Source of the DNA: a bacterium
GTDB taxonomy: Bacteria > Cyanobacteriota > Vampirovibrionia > Obscuribacterales > Obscuribacteraceae
Reading direction: 5' to 3'
NCBI GenBank assembly: GCA_018062085.1
Contig: JAGOSY010000028.1
Coordinates: 1-56,183, forward strand
Length of the DNA stretch: 56,183 nucleotides
Numbering within the stretch: position 1 is the stretch's first letter; every line of letters begins with the position of its first letter. The position numbers and the translations under genes are program-made. The notes beneath the pieces were generated by a model, which had not been told where the DNA came from, ran no database searches, and saw only the letters and a list, made by a program, of their open reading frames with translations. Shown in pieces: positions 1 through 7,985 of the stretch.

Positions 1-1
1 G

Positions 2-85
2 CCACCACCACCTCCTCCTCCTCCTCCGCCACCGCCACCGCCACCGCCACCACCGCCGCCACCACCTCCGGCGCCTCCGGAGTGA
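2..85 (+). CDS. C-terminal polyproline tail of a protein truncated by the window edge
   Basis: The frame beginning at base 2 is open to the left edge and encodes 25 prolines in its last 27 residues, ending A-P-P-E before TGA at 83-85. The next gene starts only 3 bases later, which suggests co-transcription and perhaps translational coupling. Only the tail is present, so no function can be given; a proline-rich surface or linker segment is likely. The opposite strand would read as a glycine run, so the strand choice rests mainly on the tight spacing to the following gene. Confidence 0.5.
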   Translation, partial: PPPPPPPPPPPPPPPPPPPPPPPAPPE

Positions 86-88
86 GCT

Positions 89-781
89 ATGACTAGTGTT
101 GACCAACGGAATGGGAGACAACAGAATAAGAGATATGTTATTGCTTACCTAGTGGTTGCTATTGCCGTCTCTGTAGCCTGTACCTCTAGTCTGGTGGCTG
201 TCAGCGAGAAGAAAGGATTTTCCAATCACTGGCAGTCCTTAAGTGCAGTTGCCTCCGAATCGAGGTTTGACAAAATTAAGGCCGCCGTATCTAAGCAGCA
301 TCTAGACTCCGGCGAGCTGCTTGAAGCGCGTGAGCTTGCATCTCTATATAGGCAGCAAGGCAAGCAAGAAGAAGCAGCCAAAATTTATAGATTGCTTTGG
401 CTCGCCCCCCAAGAGCCTGAGAGCTTTGTCAAAGACGCTCTAGAGCTTGCTTCTCTCTATTCAGATATGTCGGCCTTCCCTTACGCCATTGAAAGCTACA
501 AAAAGATTCTTGAGTTTGATCGTCTGCGCTTGAAGAATGATCAGCGCGATATCGTTCGAGATTTGAACAACCTTGGCGTTTGCTACCGTTGCTATGCTGT
601 CAGTTCAAGTGAGCCTAGAAAAATTCAAACTAATTTCGAACTGGCCGCTGCATGTTTGGCTGAGGCGGCCAAGATTTGCTCCACTAACAAATCTCTTGTA
701 GATGAACAATTGATAATTTCTACTAATCAGAACGTTGTTGCTCAAGATCGCGATCAGTTAAAGATTGAAAGGCCTGATTAG
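89..781 (+). CDS. Membrane-anchored TPR protein
   Basis: A 230-residue protein of unknown specific role. Residues about 16-40 form one hydrophobic segment that follows a basic, Asn/Gln-rich N-terminus, so the protein is probably anchored in the inner membrane with its bulk outside the cytoplasm. Residues about 70-200 are helical and contain TPR-like pairs, for example LASLYRQQGKQEEAAKIY and LASLYSDMSAFPYAIESYKK. TPRs usually mediate protein-protein contacts. The stop codon at 779-781 directly abuts the ATG of the next gene, so the two are very likely translated together. Both may serve the same envelope function as the proline-rich protein upstream. Confidence 0.75.
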   Translation: MTSVDQRNGRQQNKRYVIAYLVVAIAVSVACTSSLVAVSEKKGFSNHWQSLSAVASESRFDKIKAAVSKQHLDSGELLEARELASLYRQQGKQEEAAKIYRLLWLAPQEPESFVKDALELASLYSDMSAFPYAIESYKKILEFDRLRLKNDQRDIVRDLNNLGVCYRCYAVSSSEPRKIQTNFELAAACLAEAAKICSTNKSLVDEQLIISTNQNVVAQDRDQLKIERPD

Positions 782-1825
782 ATGAGTAATGCTACGGCCG
801 TCACAGGCAAGCAATTTTCTCTGAAGAGTTTGACTTTTGGCAGTAACAATTTGTTCGATGTTATTTTCATTATTTTGGGTGGATTGCCGCTCTATTTGCC
901 TTTCTTGTGCTATCTGGGAGAAGCAGGTCTGCGAGCTAACGTTCCTTTCGATTGGGCATTTTGGGGCAATCAAATAGTTAGCATGCCTCATGTTTGGGCA
1001 ACTTATGCTCGCTTAACGAGGAAAATTAGAGAGGGTAAAGTTCACTTTCTATTCGGTGCACCAGCCTACCTAGCCGTTGTCACTCTCTTACTCATTGCTT
1101 CTCTAAATGGATTTTTTTTAGAGGCCATGACAGCTGTAAACGTTTGGCAGTCGTTTCATTATTTGCGGCAAGTCTATGGCATTAGCCGCTTCTTTGGTCG
1201 TTCTGACGGAGAACCTGTTCTAGAGAAAAGTCTCTCGTTTTGGGCCTTCCATTTGGCCATGCCTTTATTTGTCATTGGCCGCTGGAACATGCTTTATGTA
1301 TACTGGCACGGCAAGCCTTCAGATGCCATTATTCCGGTTAGCTTTCCTCAGCCTCTACTGATGGCTCTTTGGATTATTGCCGGGGTTGGCTTATGTCTTG
1401 GCCTCTATTTGGAGCTACTTAAATACAAGCGGGCACAACAATATGACTGCAGCGGCTTGCTAATATTGCTTGTCTACTTTGCAATTCATTGGTTTGGATT
1501 TCTTTCTATCCACTATTATTTCATTGGCTTTATTACGGTTACTATTTTTCATGCGGTGCAGTATCTCGGTATTGCTTGGCATTTTGAAGAAAAGCAATCG
1601 ACAACCAATATTTTTACAGCGAAAGCTCTGAAGGCACTACCTACCATAGTCTCTTTTGCTGCATTTTGGCTTGTGGTTTATTTTGTCGGTGACTTCGCCC
1701 AAAATGTATTAATGCCTCTCGGAAATTCCATTTATCCAAAGTTTGCTCTTGTCTGCCTTTCTTCTGTTTCAGCTCATCACTATCTTGTCGATACTTTTCT
1801 TTGGGGCCGGAAAGCCGGTATTTAA
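782..1825 (+). CDS. Polytopic membrane protein with conserved-looking histidines, unknown function
   Basis: A 347-residue protein with about eight hydrophobic helices. I do not recognise the family with certainty. Histidines recur at the edges of helices: H70 in SMPHVWATY, H126 in WQSFHYLRQVYG, H236 and H244, H257 and H267 in FHAVQYLGIAWH, and H332/H333 in AHHYLVDTFLWG. Clustered histidines in a helical membrane protein can ligate metal, as in membrane di-iron desaturases and hydroxylases, but the classical eight-histidine desaturase spacing is not present. It starts immediately after the TPR gene's stop codon, which implies one operon. The function is open; a metal-dependent lipid-modifying enzyme is only a guess. 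Confidence 0.7.
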   Translation: MSNATAVTGKQFSLKSLTFGSNNLFDVIFIILGGLPLYLPFLCYLGEAGLRANVPFDWAFWGNQIVSMPHVWATYARLTRKIREGKVHFLFGAPAYLAVVTLLLIASLNGFFLEAMTAVNVWQSFHYLRQVYGISRFFGRSDGEPVLEKSLSFWAFHLAMPLFVIGRWNMLYVYWHGKPSDAIIPVSFPQPLLMALWIIAGVGLCLGLYLELLKYKRAQQYDCSGLLILLVYFAIHWFGFLSIHYYFIGFITVTIFHAVQYLGIAWHFEEKQSTTNIFTAKALKALPTIVSFAAFWLVVYFVGDFAQNVLMPLGNSIYPKFALVCLSSVSAHHYLVDTFLWGRKAGI

Positions 1826-1904
1826 TCAATTTTCTTCTGATTCTTAAAAATGGCAGTTAGAATATAGGGGTTGACCTTGCCTTTGACTTTTGAGGAAAAC
1901 CCAC

Positions 1905-2540
1905 ATGAAGCTTGTCAGAGCCATCCTCCTTCTGATTTGCAGCTCGTCGCTTCCGCTCTTAGCCGCTTCGGCTCAGAATATAGGCAACCAGTATCAAAAC
2001 CATTATCAGAGCGGAGCTACTGGTAATCCTCAGTTTTCAGGCCAAATGCCAAGCGCTGCTAATACTAGTCCTAATATTAATCGTAGTAGTTCTCAACAGC
2101 TGCGCCAGTGGTTTAGCTCTTACGATATGGTGCGTAAGCAAGCGCAAATGTCTCCCACTGAAAAAGATCGGGCCGATAACTTGCTTTCTCAAGGCCTTTC
2201 CGTTTTCGTTCCTGGACCAAATAAAACACAGGCACAAAAACTTCTGACGGGTCTAGTCGAGAAGTACCAAGTGGCTATTGCCAGAATGAAAGCCATGCCC
2301 CTCTATCCTGAAACTGAAAAACTGCACCGCGGGTACTACCAGTATTTTAGTGATGCCAAAACACTTTTCTCCGATTATCTTAGAGTGCAAGATAATTTGA
2401 TGGTAAAAGATGAAAATGGCAAGGGTATAATGCCGCAACTTATGGCTCGTAAGGCTAATCTAGAAAGCCTAGAAATGCAAATTAAGCAACTTGACTCAGA
2501 GCTGCGTGGGCAATTTGGTATTGCCCCCTATCGAAACTAA
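1905..2540 (+). CDS. Secreted helical protein, unknown function
   Basis: The start is placed at ATG 1905, which has GAGG about 9 bases upstream, rather than at an in-frame TTG 15 bases earlier. The product is about 211 residues. It begins with a signal peptide (MKLVRAILLLICSSSLPLL, cleavage near ASAQ), followed by an Asn/Ser/Gln-rich spacer and then a charged helical region to the C-terminus. No enzymatic motif is seen. It ends 11 bases from the convergent protease gene. A periplasmic or surface protein is the safest call. Confidence 0.7.
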   Translation: MKLVRAILLLICSSSLPLLAASAQNIGNQYQNHYQSGATGNPQFSGQMPSAANTSPNINRSSSQQLRQWFSSYDMVRKQAQMSPTEKDRADNLLSQGLSVFVPGPNKTQAQKLLTGLVEKYQVAIARMKAMPLYPETEKLHRGYYQYFSDAKTLFSDYLRVQDNLMVKDENGKGIMPQLMARKANLESLEMQIKQLDSELRGQFGIAPYRN

Positions 2541-2551
2541 TTGATTAAACT

Positions 2552-3667
2552 CTAGAGCGGAACAGTGGCTTTTTTTTCGTAGAGCCTTTTCACTGTATTG
2601 AGGTCACGCTGTGAAATGCGAGAGTGTTCATCGGTGATTGGATACATAAGATCACCTTTTACGGGGCTGTGACCCAATAGACCTATGGCGTGCCCTAGCT
2701 CGTGGGCGACAATGTTGCGCAAAGTTAGATATCGGGCCTCTGGTTCGTTGCGTTCAACTAAGTCTAGATTGACTTCAATTACTTGAGGAGGCACCGTATA
2801 TTTCGGTCCTGGGCTGGGAATATAGAGAGGCACTGGAATGGCGCCGACAGAGAGTAGTGATAGTCGCCCTGATGGCTTTTTTGTCCACTTTGTCACAGTA
2901 TGAGCACCTAAGGTGCTGTCATTCTTGTCAGATTTTGTGCCTAGATGACCCCAGGTCACACGTATTCTTGCTGCGTTGGGTTGCACTACTGGCGTAAATT
3001 TGATCATTCCATCGGTGCGTCTGTCCCAATCAGCGAAAGCTGCCACTACTGAGTTGGCATAGGCTGGGTCTGGTGGCGCTGAAATATAGACTGGCACGGG
3101 CATAGTTTGGAATTTAAACACACGATTTTTTGATGCCGCCATGACGCAATCAAGATAATCTTCGCTGCTGGGTTTGCTGTTGGCTTCTTCTATGCGAAAA
3201 AAATGAGTAGGATAAGTATTGGCTGTAGCTAGATCGCGCGTTAGATTGGCTGACTGCAGCAACTTGTTTAGGCGTTCTTGTTTGGCTGCGTCAGGCTGAG
3301 CAAGCCCAGCGCTAGGGGGCTTCATTAGGTTCTGCTTTTCTGTCAGGCGATTTAAACGTTCAAAGATTGAACCGGAGCCGATATTGCCGTAAGTTTTTAA
3401 TTCAAGTACTTGCAACCTGTCTATTATCGACTGACCAGGACTGGAGCTATAGCCTAGATTTTGTTCAATTTTAGTAAGCTGCTCTGGCATTGATTGTGAC
3501 TCGGCGGCCATTGCCCCCAAGCCAAAAGTGCAGATGGAGCTGGTGAAAGCACTCAAGATTGCAGCAAATAATGCTCGTAGTACCAGGGAATGAAACAAAT
3601 ACCTTACGGCGAATGACCATTTTTCAGTCGCTATTGGGTGATAGGCGAAGTTCACTGATGGAATCAT
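2552..3667 (-). CDS. Secreted zinc metalloprotease (metzincin, matrixin/M10-like)
   Basis: A 371-residue predicted protease. The zinc site is complete: HELGHAIGLLGH gives the metzincin HExxHxxGxxGH pattern, with ligands about H322, H326 and H332 and the catalytic Glu at 323. A Met-turn follows in GDLMYP at about M341. An N-terminal hydrophobic stretch (about residues 25-55) can act as a signal or anchor, and residues about 60-150 may be a prodomain or spacer. The start codon lies inside the 3' end of the upstream AbiTii-like gene (44-base overlap), so translation is probably coupled. Matrixin-like enzymes are endopeptidases; the substrate cannot be told from the sequence. Confidence 0.88.
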   Translation of the reverse strand: MIPSVNFAYHPIATEKWSFAVRYLFHSLVLRALFAAILSAFTSSICTFGLGAMAAESQSMPEQLTKIEQNLGYSSSPGQSIIDRLQVLELKTYGNIGSGSIFERLNRLTEKQNLMKPPSAGLAQPDAAKQERLNKLLQSANLTRDLATANTYPTHFFRIEEANSKPSSEDYLDCVMAASKNRVFKFQTMPVPVYISAPPDPAYANSVVAAFADWDRRTDGMIKFTPVVQPNAARIRVTWGHLGTKSDKNDSTLGAHTVTKWTKKPSGRLSLLSVGAIPVPLYIPSPGPKYTVPPQVIEVNLDLVERNEPEARYLTLRNIVAHELGHAIGLLGHSPVKGDLMYPITDEHSRISQRDLNTVKRLYEKKATVPL

Positions 3668-4196
3668 CTATAAATTGAGTGAGTTTAGTTCTGACCGCTT
3701 CTTGTATTCTAACCAACTCACGAGAATAGCAGTAGAATTCAGCACCGGTTTGTTGATCGAAGCTCATAGAAAAGAGGCCGTCCATAGGGTCGTCCATTTC
3801 TGCCAACTGCGCTTCAAGTTGCTGCATACCGATATTACAAAAGATGCTTTTCTCAACAAGCTGCGGTTCAGCCACCTTTGTTAGCTTCCCACCTTCATCA
3901 AGGCGACCCCAAGTGCCACTGAGAAAGCGATAAACTGGAACTTCTAGCTCGGGTTGCTTCTTCACTGGCGCTAATAGTTGAACAATTTTTGAAAAACCAG
4001 GCCTTTTCGACTCTTTCTCACCTAGGGCTTCAAGATCTTCAGGGCGATAGCCGAGTAGTTCTCTGTTTAACCAAGTAAGTCTATGGTCTGCTAGTTTGCC
4101 CCGGAGGCTGCGGGCAGTCAAAAGCAGCCCATCAGAGACGCTCAAGTCTTTCAGGGCAAGCTGACCACGTATGCGACTAAGTTGGTGGTACAGCAT
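3624..4196 (-). CDS. AbiTii-like domain protein
   Basis: A 190-residue soluble protein. Residues about 20-60 (GLLLTARSLRGKLADHRLTW then LNRELLGY) resemble the start of the AbiTii domain, where a helical LLRKAL/LA segment is followed by W-x-x-x-E-L-x-G-Y. A helical C-terminal segment (RELVRIQEAVRTKLTQFIDD) also fits that layout. AbiTii was named from a phage abortive-infection protein, but the domain is also found in proteins of unknown role. Here it is paired with a secreted metzincin that starts within its 3' end, not with known defence genes. Family assignment is by pattern memory and remains moderate. Confidence 0.55.
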   Translation of the reverse strand: MLYHQLSRIRGQLALKDLSVSDGLLLTARSLRGKLADHRLTWLNRELLGYRPEDLEALGEKESKRPGFSKIVQLLAPVKKQPELEVPVYRFLSGTWGRLDEGGKLTKVAEPQLVEKSIFCNIGMQQLEAQLAEMDDPMDGLFSMSFDQQTGAEFYCYSRELVRIQEAVRTKLTQFIDDSISELRLSPNSD

Positions 4197-4361
4197 AAGA
4201 CACCATTTGGTAACGACCTATCTATCTAATATATATGAAGCTTGAGTGACCGTGCGTTAAATAGTTGCTGCCCTGATAATTGTCTCTTGAGGTGCTTACA
4301 AAACTTATGATAGCCATTGGCACTAAAGGTTCCCGCCCAGAAGAAGGTGGCTAGTTCTCTG

Positions 4362-5516
4362 CTATTGAGCGGAGGCTGGGGTAAGTTCGCTATAGCGCAC
4401 AATCATGGCGATGCCACCGGGAAATTTGCCGTTGTTAGAGTTTTGTCCAGGTAATTCCGAGGCTAGAGACCAGACTCCAGGATTGTTGGCTGTAAACTCA
4501 AGATCAATTCGATCCGACGGATTAATGGTAACAGTGTCTCTAACTATGCGAGGCTCTAGCGGATCCGAGCCGTTGATGCCAGTTATCTCAAAGCGATGGC
4601 CGCTCAGGTGCAGGGGCACGGCTTCAGCGAGAGTGTTGATGATATGTAAGCGCACACGTTCGCCATTGAGGACTTCCAGGGCGGGAATGAACGGCGCTGT
4701 CTTACCATTGACTAGGTACAAATGTTTGGCCGTGGCTGCTGGCTCAGGTTTTGCCTCTTTAGAAGTGGCTTCGGCTCTGCTCAAGAATAGAACGAACTCT
4801 TTGTCTGCTTCTTTTGTAGGCAAGCGCGGATGAACAATAATGGCCCCAAACATGCCTTTGAAGCGTTGATCTTGATGGATGATTTGGGGATGATAGAAAA
4901 ATGTACCGGTTTGGTTGGCAATGAACTGGTAGACAAAAGAGTCTTCAGCTTTGAGAAATCTCTCAGGGGTTGCAGTTGCACCTCCTGCTCGCGGAAGTCC
5001 GTCCACTTTGTGGGGGGCAATTAGGCCGTGAAAGTGCAGAGATGTAGATGAGGCGGGGCCCTTGAGATTGTTGTGAAGGACGATTCTGACAGCCTCACCT
5101 TGTCTTACATGTATCTCTGGACCTGGTATTTTGCCGTTGTAGGTCAAAGCTTTGATGGTCTCTTTATTGACACCGCTTTCGGCGCCTACTTCAAGATTGG
5201 CTTCACGGGCAAATAGGTGTATTTCTCTGACGTTCATCTGCTGCGGTCCAGGGCCAGGCAAAGCTTGACCCTGATTGGTTATTGCGCTCATGGCTCCCAT
5301 GGCGTCTCTAACCTGTCCCTTAATGTCTTTCATTTCATTGCGCATATCTTCTAGTTCAAGCTTTTCCTGGGCTTGCTCTTGTGCCATATCACCAATGTCG
5401 TCTAAAGCCAGTGCTGGCAAGACTGAAAGTTGAATTATGGTCGCCAAAGAAAGCAGCACCGTTGTTGGTGCTCGCTTCGATTTGATTTGGCTGACTCTTT
5501 CTTGTCTTCGCTGCAT
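4362..5516 (-). CDS. Secreted two-domain cupredoxin, degenerate multicopper oxidase
   Basis: A 384-residue exported protein: signal peptide to about residue 38, acidic coiled-coil-like segment about 44-75, then two cupredoxin domains. The N-terminal domain keeps HFHG (161-164), the PGPEIHVRQGE entry and FFYHP (206-210), the usual trinuclear-copper region, although the normal second H of H-x-H is Q211. In the C-terminal domain the expected HPxHLHGH appears as PLHLSGH (301-307), and the expected HCHxxxH segment reads WSLASELPGQ, with no Cys or His. The type 1 copper site therefore looks lost, and ordinary laccase activity is doubtful. It lies 9 bases after the UspA-like gene in the same orientation, probably one operon. 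A copper-binding or structural role is possible. Confidence 0.8.
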   Translation of the reverse strand: MQRRQERVSQIKSKRAPTTVLLSLATIIQLSVLPALALDDIGDMAQEQAQEKLELEDMRNEMKDIKGQVRDAMGAMSAITNQGQALPGPGPQQMNVREIHLFAREANLEVGAESGVNKETIKALTYNGKIPGPEIHVRQGEAVRIVLHNNLKGPASSTSLHFHGLIAPHKVDGLPRAGGATATPERFLKAEDSFVYQFIANQTGTFFYHPQIIHQDQRFKGMFGAIIVHPRLPTKEADKEFVLFLSRAEATSKEAKPEPAATAKHLYLVNGKTAPFIPALEVLNGERVRLHIINTLAEAVPLHLSGHRFEITGINGSDPLEPRIVRDTVTINPSDRIDLEFTANNPGVWSLASELPGQNSNNGKFPGGIAMIVRYSELTPASAQ

Positions 5517-5525
5517 AACTTCTGT

Positions 5526-6446
5526 TTAGGCTCGCGCTACTAGAGTGGCAACTGATGCATGGGTGACGATCTTGTTGGCTACTTCACCCATAAGAAAATG
5601 TTTGATGGCTCCTTTGCCTTGAGCGCCAATAACGAGCAACTCTGCTCCCGTTTCTTCGGCTGCTTTAATGATTTCATGGGCCGGCGAGCCGGTCTTCAGA
5701 ATGATATCGACATTGGTAAAGCCATGGGCACTTAGAATTTTCTTGGCAGTTGCTAGATGAATTTCACCTTCCATCATCAGGTTTTCCTCCATCGCTACGA
5801 CAAATCCGCGAGGAGTAACTGCTGCCACCATGGGCGATATATTAGCCACATAAATCAGATTTATTTTCCTATTCTCAATCTTGCCATTAAATTTTTTAAT
5901 TGCTGACTCAATTGCTTTTAGGCAGTGCTCAGAGCCATCTATGGCAATCAGTACAGAAGAATCTGCATGCTTTCTAGTTGCCAGTTTTCTCAAAACCAAA
6001 GTCGAACATGGTGCGTGACGAGCGACATGGGCCGAAGTGCTGCCAAAAGTAAATTGACCGTCTGCTCTGGGCCCCGTGGAAACTACAACTAGTTCTTTGC
6101 CCTCGTCAAGAGCTGCTTGCTCGATCATATATGCCGCTGGTCCAGTCACTATTTCTACAGTTACCTTTGCTCCATTAGCTTCAATTCTCTTAGCTAATTC
6201 TGCCAAGACTGGCTTGGCCTGCGCTTCAATTACATTGCCGAGGTCTTGGGGAAAATCTGCTTGGGTTGCTAAGACACGCTCGTATGAGGGCAATTCTTCT
6301 TTGACGTAAATTAGATTGACATCGCAGCCTGCGAGCGGTACTAATCTTGCCAATTGTTCTAAGTTAAACCAGTGCTCTTCGGTAGATGTACTCGCTGATT
6401 CATTGGCAAACGAATGTGAAACATCAGCGGCAATCAAAATTTTCAT
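5526..6446 (-). CDS. Tandem universal stress protein (UspA family)
   Basis: The start is set at the ATG giving MKILIAADVS, because the Usp fold begins there; an upstream start would add 17 unrelated residues. The 306-residue product carries two Usp domains, roughly 1-150 and 160-306. The first ends in GQFTFGSTSAHVARHAPCS-TLVLRK and the second in GAQGKGAIKHFLMGEVANKI. The second resembles the G-2x-G-9x-G-S/T nucleotide motif but has Glu after the last Gly, so ATP binding is uncertain. Usp proteins act in the cytoplasm during stress or energy limitation. It is followed after 9 bases by the exported cupredoxin, an unusual pairing that hints at metal or redox stress. Confidence 0.9.
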   Translation of the reverse strand: MKILIAADVSHSFANESASTSTEEHWFNLEQLARLVPLAGCDVNLIYVKEELPSYERVLATQADFPQDLGNVIEAQAKPVLAELAKRIEANGAKVTVEIVTGPAAYMIEQAALDEGKELVVVSTGPRADGQFTFGSTSAHVARHAPCSTLVLRKLATRKHADSSVLIAIDGSEHCLKAIESAIKKFNGKIENRKINLIYVANISPMVAAVTPRGFVVAMEENLMMEGEIHLATAKKILSAHGFTNVDIILKTGSPAHEIIKAAEETGAELLVIGAQGKGAIKHFLMGEVANKIVTHASVATLVARA

Positions 6447-6656
6447 CAGTTCAAATTCTCTTCTATAGTTTTGCTTTGTAATGGCCAATTGTAGCAATGC
6501 TCAAGTCTTTTTTTTTGCGGCATTTTCTAGCTACTTGTCAGCTTTGCTCTTGGCAGGGCCGTAACGGTTGACGAACTTTTAGCCTCTGATCAGGTTCTAA
6601 GCTTGTTTAATCAGCGACAATAGGGTTTTTGATGCGTGTGAAGCGGAGGAGTCGTT

Positions 6657-7952
6657 TTGATAGACCGTTATACCAGGCCCGAGATGGGTGCTATCTGGTC
6701 GATTGAAGCCAAGTTTCAAACTTATCTTGATGTCGAGATCGCCGTCTGCCAGGCTCAGAGCGATATGGGTTTAATTCCAGCGGCTGCTCTGGCCGAAATT
6801 AAGAGCAAAGCCCGATTTGACGTGGCTCGAATAGACGAAATTGAGTTGCAAGTTAAGCACGATGTCATTGCCTTTTTAACTTCTGTAGGTGAAAACGTCG
6901 GTGATGCTGCCCGCTATATCCACATGGGTCTGACCAGTTCTGACGTGATTGACACGGCATTGGCACTTCAGCTCAAGCGTGCTGCCGTTATTTTGATGGC
7001 AGGGCTAGAAAAATTGACTGAGGCCGTGCTCAAGCAGGCTCGCAAGCACAAACATACGGTCATGGTTGGTCGCTCTCATGGCATCCATGCTGAGCCTATT
7101 ACTTTCGGTTTTAAAATGGCTGTTTGGGTAGAAGAGCTGAGGCGCCACAAAGTTCGGCTTGAGCAAGCTGTTGAAATGATATCAGTGGGGCAGATGAGTG
7201 GGCCGGTTGGTACTTACTCAAATATTTCACCCGAAGTAGAAGAGCGCACTCTCAAATTGATTGATTTGACGCCAGCCAAGATTTCTACACAAATTATTCA
7301 AAGAGATAGACACGCCCAGTTTGTTATGACTTTAGCTCTGATTGCAGCTAGTCTTGAGAAGTTTGCTGTGGAAATTCGACACCTGCAGCGCACTGATGTA
7401 CTTGAAGTAGAGGAGCCCTTTGCCTCCGGTCAGAAAGGTTCTTCTGCCATGCCCCACAAACGCAATCCGGTGGCTAGCGAAAATATAACTGGCTTGGCTA
7501 GGGTAATTCGAGGCAATGCCGTGGCTGCTCTCGAGAACGTTGCTCTGTGGCACGAACGTGATATTTCTCACAGTTCAGTTGAAAGAATTATTTTGCCTGA
7601 CTCGACGATTTTGCTTGACTACATGCTCAATCGTTTAGCTGTGGTTATGGATGGTTTAGTTGTTTATCCTGACAATATGCTGCGCAACATGGATGTCTTT
7701 GGTGGTGTAATTTTCTCGCAGGCAGTTTTGCTCAAGCTTACCGATAAAGGGTTAGCGCGAGAGGTTGCTTACAAGCTGGTGCAAGACAATGCCATGGCAG
7801 CGTGGAACACTAAGAGTGGTAATTTCCGTGAGAACTTACTTGCTGACAAACGAGTAACAGAGCACTTGAGCGAAGAAGAGATTGTTTCAAGCTTTGATCC
7901 GGCCAATTACTTGCAAAACATTGAAAGAGTTTTTGAACGCGCCGGTATATAA
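6657..7952 (+). CDS. purB: Adenylosuccinate lyase
   Basis: PurB cleaves adenylosuccinate to AMP and fumarate, and SAICAR to AICAR and fumarate, in purine synthesis. The 431-residue length equals the short bacterial type. Histidines fall exactly where Bacillus subtilis PurB has its active-site residues: H68 (QVKHDV), H89 (IHMGLTSSD) and H141 (GRSHGIHAEP). The fumarate-lyase signature GSSAMPHKRNP carries the catalytic serine region at S262/S263. The start is TTG at 6657, supported by a strong Shine-Dalgarno sequence GGAGGA at 6645-6650 with 6-base spacing. malQ follows 33 bases later, so co-transcription is likely although the pathways are unrelated. Confidence 0.97.
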   Translation: MIDRYTRPEMGAIWSIEAKFQTYLDVEIAVCQAQSDMGLIPAAALAEIKSKARFDVARIDEIELQVKHDVIAFLTSVGENVGDAARYIHMGLTSSDVIDTALALQLKRAAVILMAGLEKLTEAVLKQARKHKHTVMVGRSHGIHAEPITFGFKMAVWVEELRRHKVRLEQAVEMISVGQMSGPVGTYSNISPEVEERTLKLIDLTPAKISTQIIQRDRHAQFVMTLALIAASLEKFAVEIRHLQRTDVLEVEEPFASGQKGSSAMPHKRNPVASENITGLARVIRGNAVAALENVALWHERDISHSSVERIILPDSTILLDYMLNRLAVVMDGLVVYPDNMLRNMDVFGGVIFSQAVLLKLTDKGLAREVAYKLVQDNAMAAWNTKSGNFRENLLADKRVTEHLSEEEIVSSFDPANYLQNIERVFERAGI

Positions 7953-7985
7953 ACAAATTGAAGAGAGGTTGGGGGAAGAAAAATT

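Noticed and set aside
4405..4833. 142-codon plus-strand frame
   Set aside because: It is antisense to the cupredoxin gene, whose motifs are clear.
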